From Prorocentrum cordatum (lineage: Eukaryota; Sar; Dinophyceae; Prorocentrales; Prorocentraceae), in the NCBI GenBank assembly GCA_963575745.1, contig CAUYUJ010017904.1, forward strand, positions 794,936 to 858,935: a stretch of 64,000 bases of DNA, given 5' to 3'. Positions 49,999-60,746 of the stretch are shown here, one piece after another. The notes below the pieces were generated by a model. That model searched no databases. It saw nothing but the letters and a program-made list of their open reading frames with translations, and was not told the origin of the DNA. A program made the position numbers and the translations under genes. The first letter of the stretch is position 1; every line of letters starts with the position of its first letter.

Positions 49999-50077
49999 GA
50001 TCGGGCCAGACGTTGCGCGGGCCTCCGCGCAGTTGCCCGACGGAAGGATGACCTCGAAAAAGAACAAGACTCCATAA
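49999..50077 (+). CDS. Following exon of the unidentified gene
   Basis: After removal of the MITE-G, the split codon AG+G gives R and the frame continues IGPDVARASAQLPDGRMTSK, KNKTP, stop TAA at 50075. The stop coincides with the start of a MITE-E (ATAACTAAACTTTGGCGCTC), so the native end may lie beyond and the stop may come from that insertion. Confidence 0.45.
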
Positions 50078-50235
50078 CTAAACTTTGGCGCTCCGCGCGG
50101 ACTTCTAGGATCGGCGCATGGGCCCCTCCGGCAGCGCCTCCGGAGCCGCCCCTGGCGCGCTCCGCGCGCCAGGGAGAGGGGTCCAGCGCGGATCCGAGAA
50201 GTCCGCGCGCAGCGCCAAGAGTCTATGTCTACGCC
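50078..50235 (+). repeat. MITE-E copy
   Basis: AAACTTTGGCGCTCCGCGCG, GACTTCTAGGATCGGCGC .. GTCCAGCGCGGATCCGAGAA, GTCCGCGCGCAGCGCCAAGA. Long inverted arms. Confidence 0.75.
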
Positions 50236-50290
50236 GCTTCTCTTCTTCTACGCCGTTTTTTCTTTTTCCCCCCTGTCCACACTCGTCTTT

Positions 50291-50418
50291 GGCATCGCTC
50301 GGACGTGTGCATTTTTCCTTCGGCGAGGACCATCGAGGAGCATCCTGGATCAGTTTGCGAGAAAGCCACGCACGAAGCCGAAAAAAACACAGGGAATGGA
50401 CGTCCGAGCGATGGCCAG
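50291..50418 (+). mobile_element. MITE-B copy
   Basis: GGCATCGCTCGGACGTGTGC .. ATGGACGTCCGAGCGATGGC then CAG. The upstream 55 bp is pyrimidine-rich (TTCTTCTACGCC, TTTTTTCTTTTTCCCCCC). Confidence 0.85.
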
Positions 50419-50634
50419 CGTTTGTCCTGACGCACGGCGGCCCCTCAGCAGCGCCAGCCTCGCCAGCCTACTCTCGGTGGCGCTTCGGGGGGCGTGCGGC
50501 TTCTCCCCGCGCGCGTCTCGTCGCCCGCGGCCCGCCCCTTTGCCCTCCGGCCTCGCCCCCTGCGAGTCTGGCCGGGCGGTGAGGGCCTGCGGCCGCGTCA
50601 GCCCTTCGCGCCCCGCGCCGCGACGTTTGTGCTT
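50419..50634 (+). CDS. Candidate exon between two MITE-B copies
   Basis: Not identified. 216 bp, multiple of three, bounded left by GATGGCCAG of one MITE-B and right by the GGCATCG of another. One frame is open throughout: PDARRPLSSASLASLLSVAL, RGACGFSPRASRRPRPAPLP, GLAPCESGRAVRACGRVSP, with GC-rich third positions. After the second MITE-B the same phase stays open for a further 35 codons. No donor GT is found at the second junction, so splicing of B is unproven. Confidence 0.35.
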
Positions 50635-50764
50635 GGCATCGCTCGGACGTGTGCATTTTTCTCTCGGCGAGGACAATCGGGGAGCATCCTTGATCATTTG
50701 GCGAAAAAGCCACGCACGAAACGGAAAAAAATGCACAGGGAATGAACGTCCGAGCGATGGCCAG
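50635..50764 (+). mobile_element. MITE-B copy
   Basis: GGCATCGCTCGGACGTGTGC .. ATGAACGTCCGAGCGATGGC then CAG, close to the 50291 copy. No TSD seen. Confidence 0.85.
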
Positions 50765-50791
50765 TGGGGGCGATCGGGCATTGGCCCCCTC

Positions 50792-51102
50792 TTCGGGCTG
50801 CGGCCCGACTTCCCTCGCCCACCCTCTCTTCAAGCAGTCGCGAAGCGTCCTGGCTCGCCGATAGCCCTACCAAAGAATGTTCTGAGAACAGTTTGCGGTT
50901 TCCACGAAATGTTCTTAGGACATTTCTGGCGGAGTCTGTCTTGTTTGATCACATCGGGTTGATGTTCTAAGAGCATCGTTGCTGTTCTTAGAGCATGTCT
51001 GGGTTCTCAGAACATTCCGTGGTAGGACCATACGACTGCCAGGACGGTCGGTCCCTGCTCAATTCTTCGGGTGGCGGCCCGACTTCCCTCGCCCACCCTC
51101 TC
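50792..51102 (+). mobile_element. Inverted-repeat element bracketed by a 38-bp duplication
   Basis: The element 50875-51017 has perfect 15-bp ends GAATGTTCTGAGAAC / GTTCTCAGAACATTC and internal GTTCTTAG(A/G)(A/G)CAT repeats. On its two sides, 50792-50829 and 51065-51102 carry TTCGGG..GGCCCGACTTCCCTC, GCCCACCCTCTCT with about two mismatches, too long for a normal TSD. Confidence 0.7.
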
Positions 51103-51590
51103 TCGCCCGTGCAGGGCAGCATATGTGCACGGCGCCGGCAGTGGTGCTCGAGCCTCGGCGGCGAGCGGAGGGGCAGCGAGGAGGGGAAGGCCTCCTCGGA
51201 AGGCGGCGGGACCTCTCTCAGAGCCCCGAATCATCAGGGGTAGCTCGGGTCAGGGCCAACTCGGGTTGGTTTTTCGGGATTCCGAGCCCGACTTACCCCG
51301 GACCCGAGTTACCCCTTGATAACTCGGGCGCCCAACTGGGAGGTCTCTCGTGAGTTCCAGGGTCGGACCCAAACGCCGTGTTGCTGGACTCCGGCTGTGT
51401 TGTCTTATTCGTTGGGCAGGGGGAGCTGCAGGAGGACACGCGGAGCAACACGGCGCACAGAACCCGAAAGCAACACGGACCACGACGCGTGGGTCCAGCC
51501 TGCGTGCCTTTCGGGAGGGCCTCCCGAGAGGGCACGCCCCTTCGGGGGGGGGGGGGGGCGGGACGGGGGAGGCGCCTCCTACAGGAGGCG
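51103..51590. other. Spacer with AACTCGGG repeats
   Basis: 51240-51330 has repeated and partly inverted CTCGGGT / ACCCGAGTTA motifs. A G-run lies at 51547-51558. No gene recognised. Confidence 0.35.
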
Positions 51591-51647
51591 GGCCTCCTCC
51601 TCCTCCTCCTCCTCCTCCTCCTCCTCGTCCTCCTCCTCCTCCTCCTC

Positions 51648-51672
<25 letters not shown>
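51591..51672 (+). repeat. (CTC)n microsatellite
   Basis: About 80 bp of CTC with one CTCGTC interruption, followed by a C-run. Confidence 0.95.
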
Positions 51673-51680
<8 letters not shown>

Positions 51681-51833
51681 GGGCCCGCCCCCCTCCCCCC
51701 GAGCGGCCCAGGAGCTGCGAAGGGCGGCCGGCCAAGCGCCGGAACGCCTCTCCTCGCTCGTCGATCCTCCGTCCTCCTCGCGCCGCGCCCCTCGCGCCGA
51801 GCCTCCTCGATCTTCGACTTCCAGGCGGGGGTG

Positions 51834-52001
51834 GTCACCACCCACCAAACCACCCCAACCCAACCCGAAGGCTCAGATTTACCCTCGATTTCCAGTGGGG
51901 GGGGGTCGGGAAACATCGAAAAAACACATGTGGAACCCTTACCCCCCCCCAACCCGAAATTCGGGTCTTCGGGTTGGGTTGGGGTGGTCTGGTAGGTAGT
52001 C
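51834..52001. mobile_element. MITE-F copy 2
   Basis: 168 bp. Interior and arms are almost identical to the copy at 20101 (ACCACCCCAACCCAACCC, CTCAGATTTACCCTCGATTT; right end GGTGGTCTGGTAGGTAGTC). Confidence 0.85.
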
Positions 52002-52886
52002 AGGTGGGGTGCTGAGCCCCTCGCCGATGACCTCCCCTTGGCACTGCGCGAGCGAGGCCCCCTCACCGCGCCGCCCCCCTTTTCGAGGCTCGACGCGGAG
52101 GCCCTGGAGTGGAAGCTCTCCGCGCTCCTCGGTTCTCGATCTCCCGCGTCTCGTTGGGTCCGACGGCACAGAATGTATTTTCCCCAAGATTAACGAACGT
52201 CTCGCCGAACCTGCCGACGATGCATAACATGGTCGTGCAGAGCTGTGAACGCTTTACGCATTGTTCGTAGACCCAACGAAAACAGCATGAGGATAGATAA
52301 ATATTGCAGTCGATCCCCTATCCGAATGATGAGTGATTGTGGGTCAATCGGTTCTGCATTTCGGGAGGTCGGTGGGGTGTGTAGTTCTCAATCTCTTTTT
52401 TTTGTCCGTCTTATCCGGGCCGCCCACATTCCGATTCGACGCGATTCGAGACACGGGTTGGGCCCACGATTTCAATTCTTTGTTCGAGCGGGTTCAGATC
52501 GACTCACCAGCATCTGCAAGGGCAAGCTTGAGTTGGGGGGGCGGGGGGCGATCCGATCCGTTCCCGATCCGACCCAGTTTCGCGATTCGACAATTCAGCC
52601 CTGATTGCTCGTCCTCCATGTTGCTGACACTGGTTTTGTTCCTCCGTTGTTTTACAGTTCCCCCTTGTTGCAGACGACATCTTTACCAGCTGGTAGGAAC
52701 GTCTCAAGTCAGCATCGGCATATTCACCAGCCCTGTCCTCCAGGAGCCGCAAGTGCGTATTCAGGTGCGCCTCTATAGTATCGTCCGTTTGACCCTCCAG
52801 GAAAGGTAGGAGCGCAGCCAGATCTGCATCGCCGCAATTTCATCCATTCCCCTCTCTCTTCCCTTTCTCTTCCTGCTCCATTCAAG
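52002..52886. other. Unassigned spacer ending in an acceptor
   Basis: Contains TTCG motifs and AGTCGATCCCCTATCC (52306) related to 3137-3370. Ends in CCCTTTCTCTTCCTGCTCCA then TTCAAG, a good 3' splice site at 52886. Confidence 0.35.
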
Positions 52887-53053
52887 TCGTCAGCTCTCCA
52901 ACCAGACTTGGCGACATCCAGCGTGGTACCGCCAGGTGAGCACCACAACCACTTCCAGGACAACCACTACCGTCACGAGCACGTCCACCACGACCACCGG
53001 TCTGGGCCTCAGGGCCGTGTCACAGGGCAGTGTTTCCATAAGGGCATATGCAG
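52887..53053 (+). CDS. Candidate exon with Thr-rich cassette
   Basis: Not identified. Acceptor TTCAAG at 52886 and donor ATATGCAG|GTACAC at 53053 fit GT-AG. The single open frame reads RQLSNQTWRHPAWYRQ, VSTTTTSRTTTTVTSTSTTT, TGLGLRAVSQGSVSIRAYA, entry with one leading base, exit phase 1. It is the best bounded of the five Thr-rich cassettes, and the same Thr/Ser/Arg spacing recurs at 9230, 19191, 41100 and 46260. Could encode a mucin-like linker in a surface protein; inference only. Confidence 0.45.
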
Positions 53054-53094
53054 GTACACATACGCATTTATCATTTTAGCCTTTGTGGAACCCA

Positions 53095-53240
53095 AACATT
53101 GCGGTGTAAGCTACGTGGTGAAGGTGGAACGTGTGTTGTGTAAGGTGGAGGTGGAAACTACGTGGTGTAACGTTTGGATTGCAAGTTGTGTCATGGTACT
53201 GCACCGTGGGCGCTGAGCGGTGTAAGCATTGTGGTGACAG
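53095..53240 (+). repeat. ACGTGGTG..TGTAA short tandem
   Basis: AAGCTACGTGGTGAAGGTGG, AACTACGTGGTGTAACG and related units of the TATGTGGTGCAATC class, diverged. Confidence 0.5.
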
Positions 53241-53900
53241 ATCTGCCGTGTAAGCCAGGTGGCGCGAGCCAGGCGGCGACGGGGTCGCGCAGGGCGGCAA
53301 CCTTGCGAATCCTTGGCTTACCCACGCATCGCACGAGGGGGCAACGACGCGGCAACGGGCGGTAACGTGGCGAATCCTGAACATGCCCTTGCAGGCGGCA
53401 ACGTTCGGCAGCGGCTGGCAGCTTGGCGAACCGTCGGCACACCCTCAGCGCACGAGGCGCCAACCACGCGGCGACGGGCGGCATCGTGGCAGATCCGCAG
53501 CACAACCCCGCGGGCGGCAACTTGGTGGCAACGGGCGGCAATTTGGCGAGTCCTCACCCGCGCAGCGCACGAGGCGACATCGGCGCGGCAGCGGGCGGCA
53601 GAGGCAGCCAGCGTGGCGAGTCCTCGTCGGGCCCCCGCGGGGCGGCAGAGCTCGGCAGCGGGCGGCCACTTCTGGCGAGCCCTCGGCAGACCCCCCCACG
53701 GCGCCAACAGGCGGCGACGGCGCGGCCACGGGCTGTCGCCGGGCAGCCTCGGGCGGCAGCGCGGGCGCCTCCTCGGCGTGCCCACGGGGGCGGCCACGGG
53801 CCGCGGCCCTGGCGAGGCCTCGGCGGGCGCGCCCTCTCGGGCGGCCGCGGGCGGCAGCGGGCGGCGGCGTGGGCGGCTCCTTGGCCCGCCCATCCTCGGC
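53241..53900 (+). repeat. GCACGAGGCGACGGGCGGCA minisatellite
   Basis: About 660 bp of 75-85-bp units: GCGCACGAGGCGCCAACCAC, GCGGCGACGGGCGGCATCGT, GGCGAGTCCTC. All frames on both strands are open (up to 345 codons) because the unit lacks stops. Called repeat, not gene. Confidence 0.8.
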
Positions 53901-55370
53901 CCACGCATCCACTCAGAGCGTGAACTTGCCTACCCCGCTTTCGCTCCCAGGAGAAACCAAGGCATCCCACGCGCCTCCTCGTCAAGCGCCCGGACCAGTG
54001 CAGGCCGCAGTGTTTGGCCTCGCTTGGTGTCTCTTGGAAGCGAGGGTGGTCAACAGCGAGGTCGGTTTGTTCGCCCCCTATCCAAATGTCCGGGTGGTCT
54101 GGCGGTCGAGGGCGCCAGGTTCCGGGGGCGTGTTGGGGCCTCCTGGTGGCATTCTGGATCATGGGAGGGGCGTATTCGGGCTCCTCGAGGGTGCTCGCAC
54201 TTCTTGTATACAGCGGCAGCGTCGAACAAAGGGCATCCGTATACTGTAGGTCAAAGTGTCTGGGGTGCAAGAAGCACAGCGACAGAAAAATGGTAAGCCG
54301 TTTCAGCTGATGCTGAACGAATAACCACCCTTCCGATGGCTGATGAGTAGATTTTCTCGGATGCATTTCCTGTGAGGTCAAATTCTGGCTTTGCCCTAGT
54401 CCCAAATCCGCTCAATCCCGTTCAATCCGCCTCTCTCCCCCTTGATCCAGCCTAATCCTGCGTAATCCGCAGCCTAGTCCAACGTAGCAGCCCCCCCCCC
54501 CCCAATGGGGCTTGATCTTCCTTACTCTTCCCGACTGAGACATACCAATAGTTGTTCCCTGAGAACTTGCGGGGCGCGAAACTGTTTGACATCACCCTTT
54601 GTCGGGCGCAAGCTTGCACACCGCAGACAGTGCACGTGTAGCTCAGCGCACTTTTCGCGGCGGCAGAAAGGCGGCGGCAGCAGTAACGGCAAGAGCTCCA
54701 ACCGTTGCCCCCTCTCCTTCGTGCACCCTCCCTCCCTCCTGTCTGTCGCCAGGTCAGTCCGAGCATCCATGTGTGCGGTCGGGCCGAGGTGTAAGATCGA
54801 AGGCGGTTCGGGCAGGGTGCCCTAGTGCTCTTCGTGTTTGCTGGATTGTCTTGTGCGCTTCAAGGGGGTAATCTTGGATGTTCTGCTTGTTCTGGCCGAC
54901 GGATGTTCTCATGTTCTTTAGGGATGTTCTTCTGGCCTAGAGCCGACTGTAGCGGAGCCGCTTGCGTCGCCTCTGGGCTTTCTTCTGGCGGCCGGTGCTG
55001 GTACGAGTCGTGGACGCTTCTTACGGCGTTTGAGTTCTGCCGACGGCCCGCCAGGGTTTCGCCCGAGCTCGACAATTCATTGTTATCCCGTGTTTGCCGT
55101 TGTTATTGTTGATACAAGTTGGCGGTCACGGCATGAACGGGCGGATGTCAAAAGAGCCGATTCCGCAAAGAAACAGAAATGAAGAAAAATATGACCGATG
55201 CCAAATGGGAAGGCGACGGTTGGGTGATAGTGAGGAGGAGGGCCGCGTGTCATGGTAATGACCCCCTTCCTTCCCCCCCCCCAAGGATCCCGACTGCCAT
55301 TCAGATCGCCGCCGGACATTGTTTCAACAATTCTCCCCTTGGGAAACATTCCACGAATAACGAACGATGC
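53901..55370. other. No gene recognised
   Basis: Non-repetitive at sight. 54400-54480 has loose AATCC motifs. Frames of 60-105 codons on both strands have no domain signature. A C-run lies at 54489-54502. Confidence 0.3.
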
Positions 55371-56575
55371 GATTGATATGTATACTTATGATTGTTTTTT
55401 GAAAGCACACGCGCGCACGCACGGTCATGCATCGGCAAATGCGTGTGAACCTTTTGCGTGCAGATGTGCAGGCGACTTCGGTCGACGAGAAAGTACTTAT
55501 CAGTTTATCTTGGGACACTGTGCGTGCGTACGCGCGCGATTGCGCGCGCGTGCGCGCGGTGGCGTCCAGATCTCGCGCTCGGTAGTCTTTGGTGCCTGAT
55601 TGGCCCAGCGTTGCCGCGCGCGCCTCCCGCGCGCGGCGTCCGCGCGCGGTTTCCCAGGCCAGATCACGCGTTTCGTTTCCGCGCTCAAAGCGGCCACTTC
55701 TGCAGGGCCGCCGCGGGCGCGGTGGCCTCCGCAAACGACTTGTTGCGGCTTGTTTTTGTCGCGGATTGCGCGTTGTCCCACACAGATTTGGGCCAGGGCC
55801 ACCGCGCACACAGCGGCCTTGTCCCTTGCGCGTGACCGCCGCAGGGCGTGTCAGGTGTAGCGTTTCCCGACCCAGAGAAGGTGCGTAGGGGATGGTCCCA
55901 AGGCGCAGTCTCTATCCACGCCAGGTTCGCATGGCGTGGCAGGCGTGGCCTGACGCCAAAAGGGGAGGCGCAGGAATGTCACACTGAACGCGGAGCACCA
56001 GGGCGGTCGCGGGGACGTCCCCGGCGGTCTGTTTTGCCCCGCCTCTCTTCTGTTTTCCAATTGAGCATTACAGCGCTCGGGGCAACTATCTTTTGAACCG
56101 TCCCCCCTCGCAGTTTCATCCGCAGAGCAGGAGGTTGTTTTAGACATTACGAGGAGGAACAATATTTGCAACGACAAAAAGTGCAAGCAAGGAGGAAGGA
56201 ACGAATCCAGACTGCGCTGCGTGACAACGGCTGCTTGTGGTGATGAGCGCATAGGTCATTGACTATCGCAAGCCTCGTGGCATCGGCAAGCTTTGGCGCC
56301 GATTTCTCCGCCGGGCGGGGCCCATTGAACTCCGGCCCCACCCCCAACATCCGACACGTTAGCCGTCGGTTCTACCACCGCCTTCCCTCGAAATTGGGAC
56401 AGCTACCAGAGATGACGCGAGAACGCCACCCAGAGACATTCGCGTACATGGCGAGGCCAACGGTGACCTGCGCGCGAGCAGGGGAGAAGCGACATGGCAA
56501 GGGATGAGGGCGCACTTGCGGCTGCTAGTGTCGGATTCCGTTTTTAGTTATGTGTTCGCTTGTCGGCCAACCGAA
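55371..56575. other. No gene recognised; CG-alternating segment
   Basis: 55520-55660 is rich in GCGCGC/CGCGCG, like 21170-21230 and the 60-62-kb repeats. The remainder is unique. No conserved protein. Confidence 0.3.
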
Positions 56576-58755
56576 CCAGAAAACAACAACCGCAACAACA
56601 ACAACAACAAGAAAACAACAGCAGTGACAAAGACAATGGCAATGACAATGGCAATGACAACGGCAGCAACAACAACAACGACACTACCAACATTCATTGT
56701 CTGACTGTTCGCCCTTACCTGCGCGCATGCCATTTAAAACGTATCTCCTGAACAGTCGAAGTCCGCCCCTTTCGTCTTCGACCGTACCCCCCTTATGCGC
56801 CATGTTTTTAGCTTGCCGCGTTTAAGCAATGCGGTCCCTGTGGCATGGAAAGAGAGGACGGATCGAAGGGGGAGGGAACATTACGGAGCAGGGGATCAAC
56901 CCGAGAGGGGGTTCGGAGTAGAAAGCACGTGATAGAACCAGACGGGCTGATCGGGAGGGTAGACCCCAATTGGCGGGTCGGGAAGGCAGCCCCAAGCGGC
57001 CAAGTCGAGCGTGCGGGTTGCTGAAACTTGAGTACTGCGCGATTCGCCCCGACTTTTCGAACATGAGCACGATTCCCAAGCCAATCGCGATTTCTGAGCG
57101 TCGTGGGCGCGGCGTCTGAATCCATTGCGGGGAAGTCCCACGCGAGAGCGCGGTTCCTGCATACATTGTGCGGAGCTACCGCGCGATAGCGCGATTTTGA
57201 AATCAATTGTGCGGAAGTATTCGGCGGGAGCCGTCGTTGTTGTAACACGGGGGGCACGGAACCAGTTTGACCCTCACCATGTACCTTGCTAGAAAACACG
57301 CCCAACCCCGGGAAGGGGTGCTTCAATTGGAAGGGTGCGAAGCGTGCCGCTCGGGGGGACCATCCGAAATTAATCTGCAGGGGTGACAATCCAACGGCAA
57401 CAACAACAAACATTTGAAGACTGTTCGCTCTGATTTGCCCGCGTCCCACTCAACACGTCTAACCCTCGATACCCGCCTTCTCCATCTTCGATCGTGCCCC
57501 CTTCGGGGGTGTATCTTTCTTACCTGCAACGCGTATTTCCTAGAGCCCTTGCGGCAGGTGAAGGGAGGACGGATGACATGATGGGACAAAGCGGGCTTTT
57601 GAAACGTGGGTCCTGCATGCCTCGCGAGGAAGGATTGAGCAATAGGTCGATTCCGAAATCAATATTGTAAATCAGCAGATGGGCCTGAGCGAGAACGTGA
57701 TTCCCGAGTGTCGAGGGCGCGGTGTCTGAATGAAGTGCGAGGGCTCCCGAGCGAGAGCGCGATTTCTGCATATGTTGTAAGCAGGTCCCGCGCGAGAGTC
57801 TAATGTGGAAATACATTATGTGATAAAGTATCAGGCGGCAGCCGTTGATGTTATTGTTGCTGCAGTTCGGGACCTAAGCACGCAGTTTGGTGATTCTTCG
57901 CTTCCCATGGTAAAAAAACGGGGGGCAAGCCGTTGTAAAAAAACAGGGGGTGAGCCGCGTGAAAGAAACACTCTTTTCATCGAACAGACAAACATTGTTA
58001 CCAGGCATGTGGGATCAGCAATCATTAGTGTTTAGAGGTGGGAGCCCAATGATCTTTTTCATTTTGTTCGTTCTAACGTGCTCGCGTGTTATCCAACACG
58101 TATTTCCCAAACCATCGAGGCCGCCATTTTCATTTTTCGGTCGAAACCCCGTTCGGGGCATTTCTTTCTTACCTGCTAGGTATATTATGTGCAGCCCATA
58201 AGTCAGGGCAAGAGAGGACTGACGGAAGAAATAGACAAAAGGGCAGGCCGGTTGTTGAAGCGTGCGTCTTGCATGGATCGCGAGGAAGTGTTGAGCGATA
58301 GCGCGGGTCCCAAATAAATCGTGAAGAAATTTACAGCGAGAGCTCGATTTCTGATTGTCGAGGGCGCGGCGCCTGAATCAGTTGCAAGGAAGTCCCACCC
58401 GAGAGCGCGGTTCCTGTATATTCTGAGGACGTCCCGCACGAAAGCGCGATTTGGAAACGCATTGTAATGAAGTATCAGGCGGGAGCCGCTGTTATCATAA
58501 ACCGGGTGCCAGGGGCCCAGTTTGGTGACACTTGATTCTCCGCTGTAGAAAGACAAGGTGCGAGCCCCGGGAGGGGCCGATTTGAAACATACAATGGTTA
58601 CCGCGCAGAGGGGACCAACTATAATGATTTCTTAGAAATGGGGATCCAACAGCAACACAACCCCCAACAACAGCAATAACAACAGTAACAACAATAACAA
58701 CCACAATCACAACAACAACAACAGTTACAACAACAAGCACGGCAGCCCAACACAT
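56576..58755 (+). repeat. (CAA)n composite repeat, three tandem copies
   Basis: Copies start after CAA tracts at 56580, 57395 and about 57980, with a final CAA tract at 58645-58740. Each contains CTTCGA/TCGAT..CCCCCTT/GGGG, TTTCTTACCTGC, then 2-4 units of GAAGTCCCACGCGAGAGCGC, GGTTCCTGCAT, then CAGGCGGGAGCCGTTGTTGT, and an AAAACA..GGGGGC block. Copy lengths are about 0.6-0.8 kb. An inverted copy lies at 47061-48500. Confidence 0.8.
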
Positions 58756-59404
58756 AAAACAACAGCAGCACAGAACGGATCGGAACCGAAACGGATCGAA
58801 CGAGAATTGTTAGACGGAGCAACTTTTTGTTTTCAGAACGGATAGAGGCAACCTCGATCTCGGACACGAGAGAAGCACGTCCCCAGCGTTTCCAGCACCA
58901 TCGAAGGGCAGGAGGACCAGCAGCAACAGCAGCTGCGCAGCCACGGCAGCGGCGGCGTCAGCCCGAGGCCGGTCTCCGCGACGGCGCTCGCCGCCGGGCG
59001 CGCGCGTCGAATCCACTCGCCAGGCGCGCCCGCGTTGCTGATGGGCATGCCGGTGGGCGCCGCGTTCGCCGCCCAAGCGGTGGTGGCGGCCTTTTGCTTC
59101 AGCTACTGCTGCGTCTTGCGGTCGAAGGCCGGGCGCCGCCGCCCCTCGAGTCGAAGAGGACATGTTGGCCAGCGTGTGCCCCACACAGTGTTGCTGCTCG
59201 GCGTGTGCAGGTTGTGCACCATGCTGGGCAATATGTGTGTCGTGCAGCGCATGTGGTGCAAATCGTTTGGTGCAGTGTATAGGTTGCTACATGCATACTA
59301 TCTATCTCTCTTCCTCTCTCCGTTTCTCGCGCGCTCTCTCTCTCTCTCTCTCTGTATGCACAATATGTATATATGTATGTATATATATGTGTGTGTAGAA
59401 AATA
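58756..59404. other. Spacer with small repeats
   Basis: 59220-59285 carries ATGTGGTGCAAATCG-type units. 59330-59355 is a CT microsatellite, followed by TATGTATATATGTGTG. A + frame 58827-59282 is Arg/Ala-rich and unrecognised. Confidence 0.35.
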
Positions 59405-60010
59405 AATACATTCTGGATTCCTTCGCGCAACCCCACCAGCCCATCCAGAAACGATGCCCAGGCGATTTGTCCTGATCAGGCACGTGCGGGAGCACGCCGT
59501 GGAACAAAGGCTGGGAAGCCGTCGTGTCCCAAGAGGGGGAGGATAGAGGAGGAACCAGAGGAGGAGGAGCAGAAGGGAGAGGGAGGAGGGAGGAGGGAGA
59601 CGGGAGGAGGAGGATTCAGCGGATGAGGAAGCGGATTAAGCAGGAAGTCCAGAGGCCTTTTTGATGCTTCTCGGAGTCTCTTCGGACATCTCTCGAAAGT
59701 TTCTTGCTGACTTGCTAGGGCGTCTTGGGGGGGCATCGTGGGGGCATCTTGGGAACCTTGGGGGGGGCATTTTGGGGACATCTTGGGACCGTCTTGGGGC
59801 CCTCTCGGGAGCCTCGGGAGCCATTTTGGGGCCATCTTGGAGGCGATCCATCAAAGGAGAGAGGGTGTGTCCAATTAGCGCCCCCTCCTCCCTGGCGGCC
59901 AAAATTGGGCCAACGCCTTAGTAATTCAATGATGTATGCCTCCTCGCCGAAGCCATCTTGAATGCTCGAACCCCCCCTCCTCCAGGCCACCCAGGGGGGA
60001 GGGCCTAGGG
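59405..60010 (+). repeat. 0.6-kb dispersed repeat with CTTGGGG core, copy 2
   Basis: CAACCCCACCAGCCCATCCA, CTGATCAGGCACGTGCGGGA, a GGAGGAG tract, a CTTGGGG array (59660-59840), then GGCGATCCATCAAAGG, AATTAGCGCC, GCCATCTTGAATGC. Matches 11690-12260 block for block. Confidence 0.7.
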
Positions 60011-60109
60011 GGAGTGGTACCCCCCCCCCTCCCCCCGAAGGGGAATATGGGGGGTTGGAAGAGGAAATTCGCTTTACCACTCACGCCTTCAATGGCTGGA
60101 GAGATGGTG

Positions 60110-60712
60110 CAGTCTATGTTATGAAATCAATCACTCGCTCAACTTGAAGCTGTCCTCTCCACTGCTCGCGCAAACATCCCACCCTCCCACCCGCAACTTG
60201 GTTGGCAAAACCTCTTAAGACCGACTACGACGACACCGACGACAACGACGACGACGACACCGACGACGTCTCCGACGACTTCGACGACGACGCCGACGCC
60301 GACGACGACGAAAACGACGACGACGACGCCAACGAAAGCGACGACGAGGGAGGAGGAAGGACGACGATGGCGACAACGACGACAACGACTACAACGACGA
60401 GGGAGGAGGGAGGACGGCGACGACGCGAACGACGACGAAGGAGGAAGGACGGCGACGCCGACGACGACAACGACGAGGGAAGAGGGATGACGACGACGAC
60501 AACGACGGCGACGACGGTGACGAAATAGAACCGACGACGAGACGCCGACGACGGACGACGACGACGACGTGGGAGGAGGAGGAAGACGGACGACCACGGC
60601 GACATCGACGACGGAAACGACCACGACGCCAAAGAGGTCGACGACGACGAACACGAGAAAAGACAGAGGACGACGTAGGCGACGACGACGACGACGATGC
60701 GGGAGGAGGGAG

Positions 60713-60746
<34 letters not shown>

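Noticed and set aside
53259-54296. A 345-codon + frame
   Set aside because: Two thirds is the 53.2-53.9-kb minisatellite and the same interval is open in other frames on both strands. The tail has no domain signature.
59813-59835. AGCCATTTTGG, identical to the spliced-leader core
   Set aside because: The following bases (GGCCATCTTGG) do not match the leader and the site is inside the CTTGGGG-type minisatellite.
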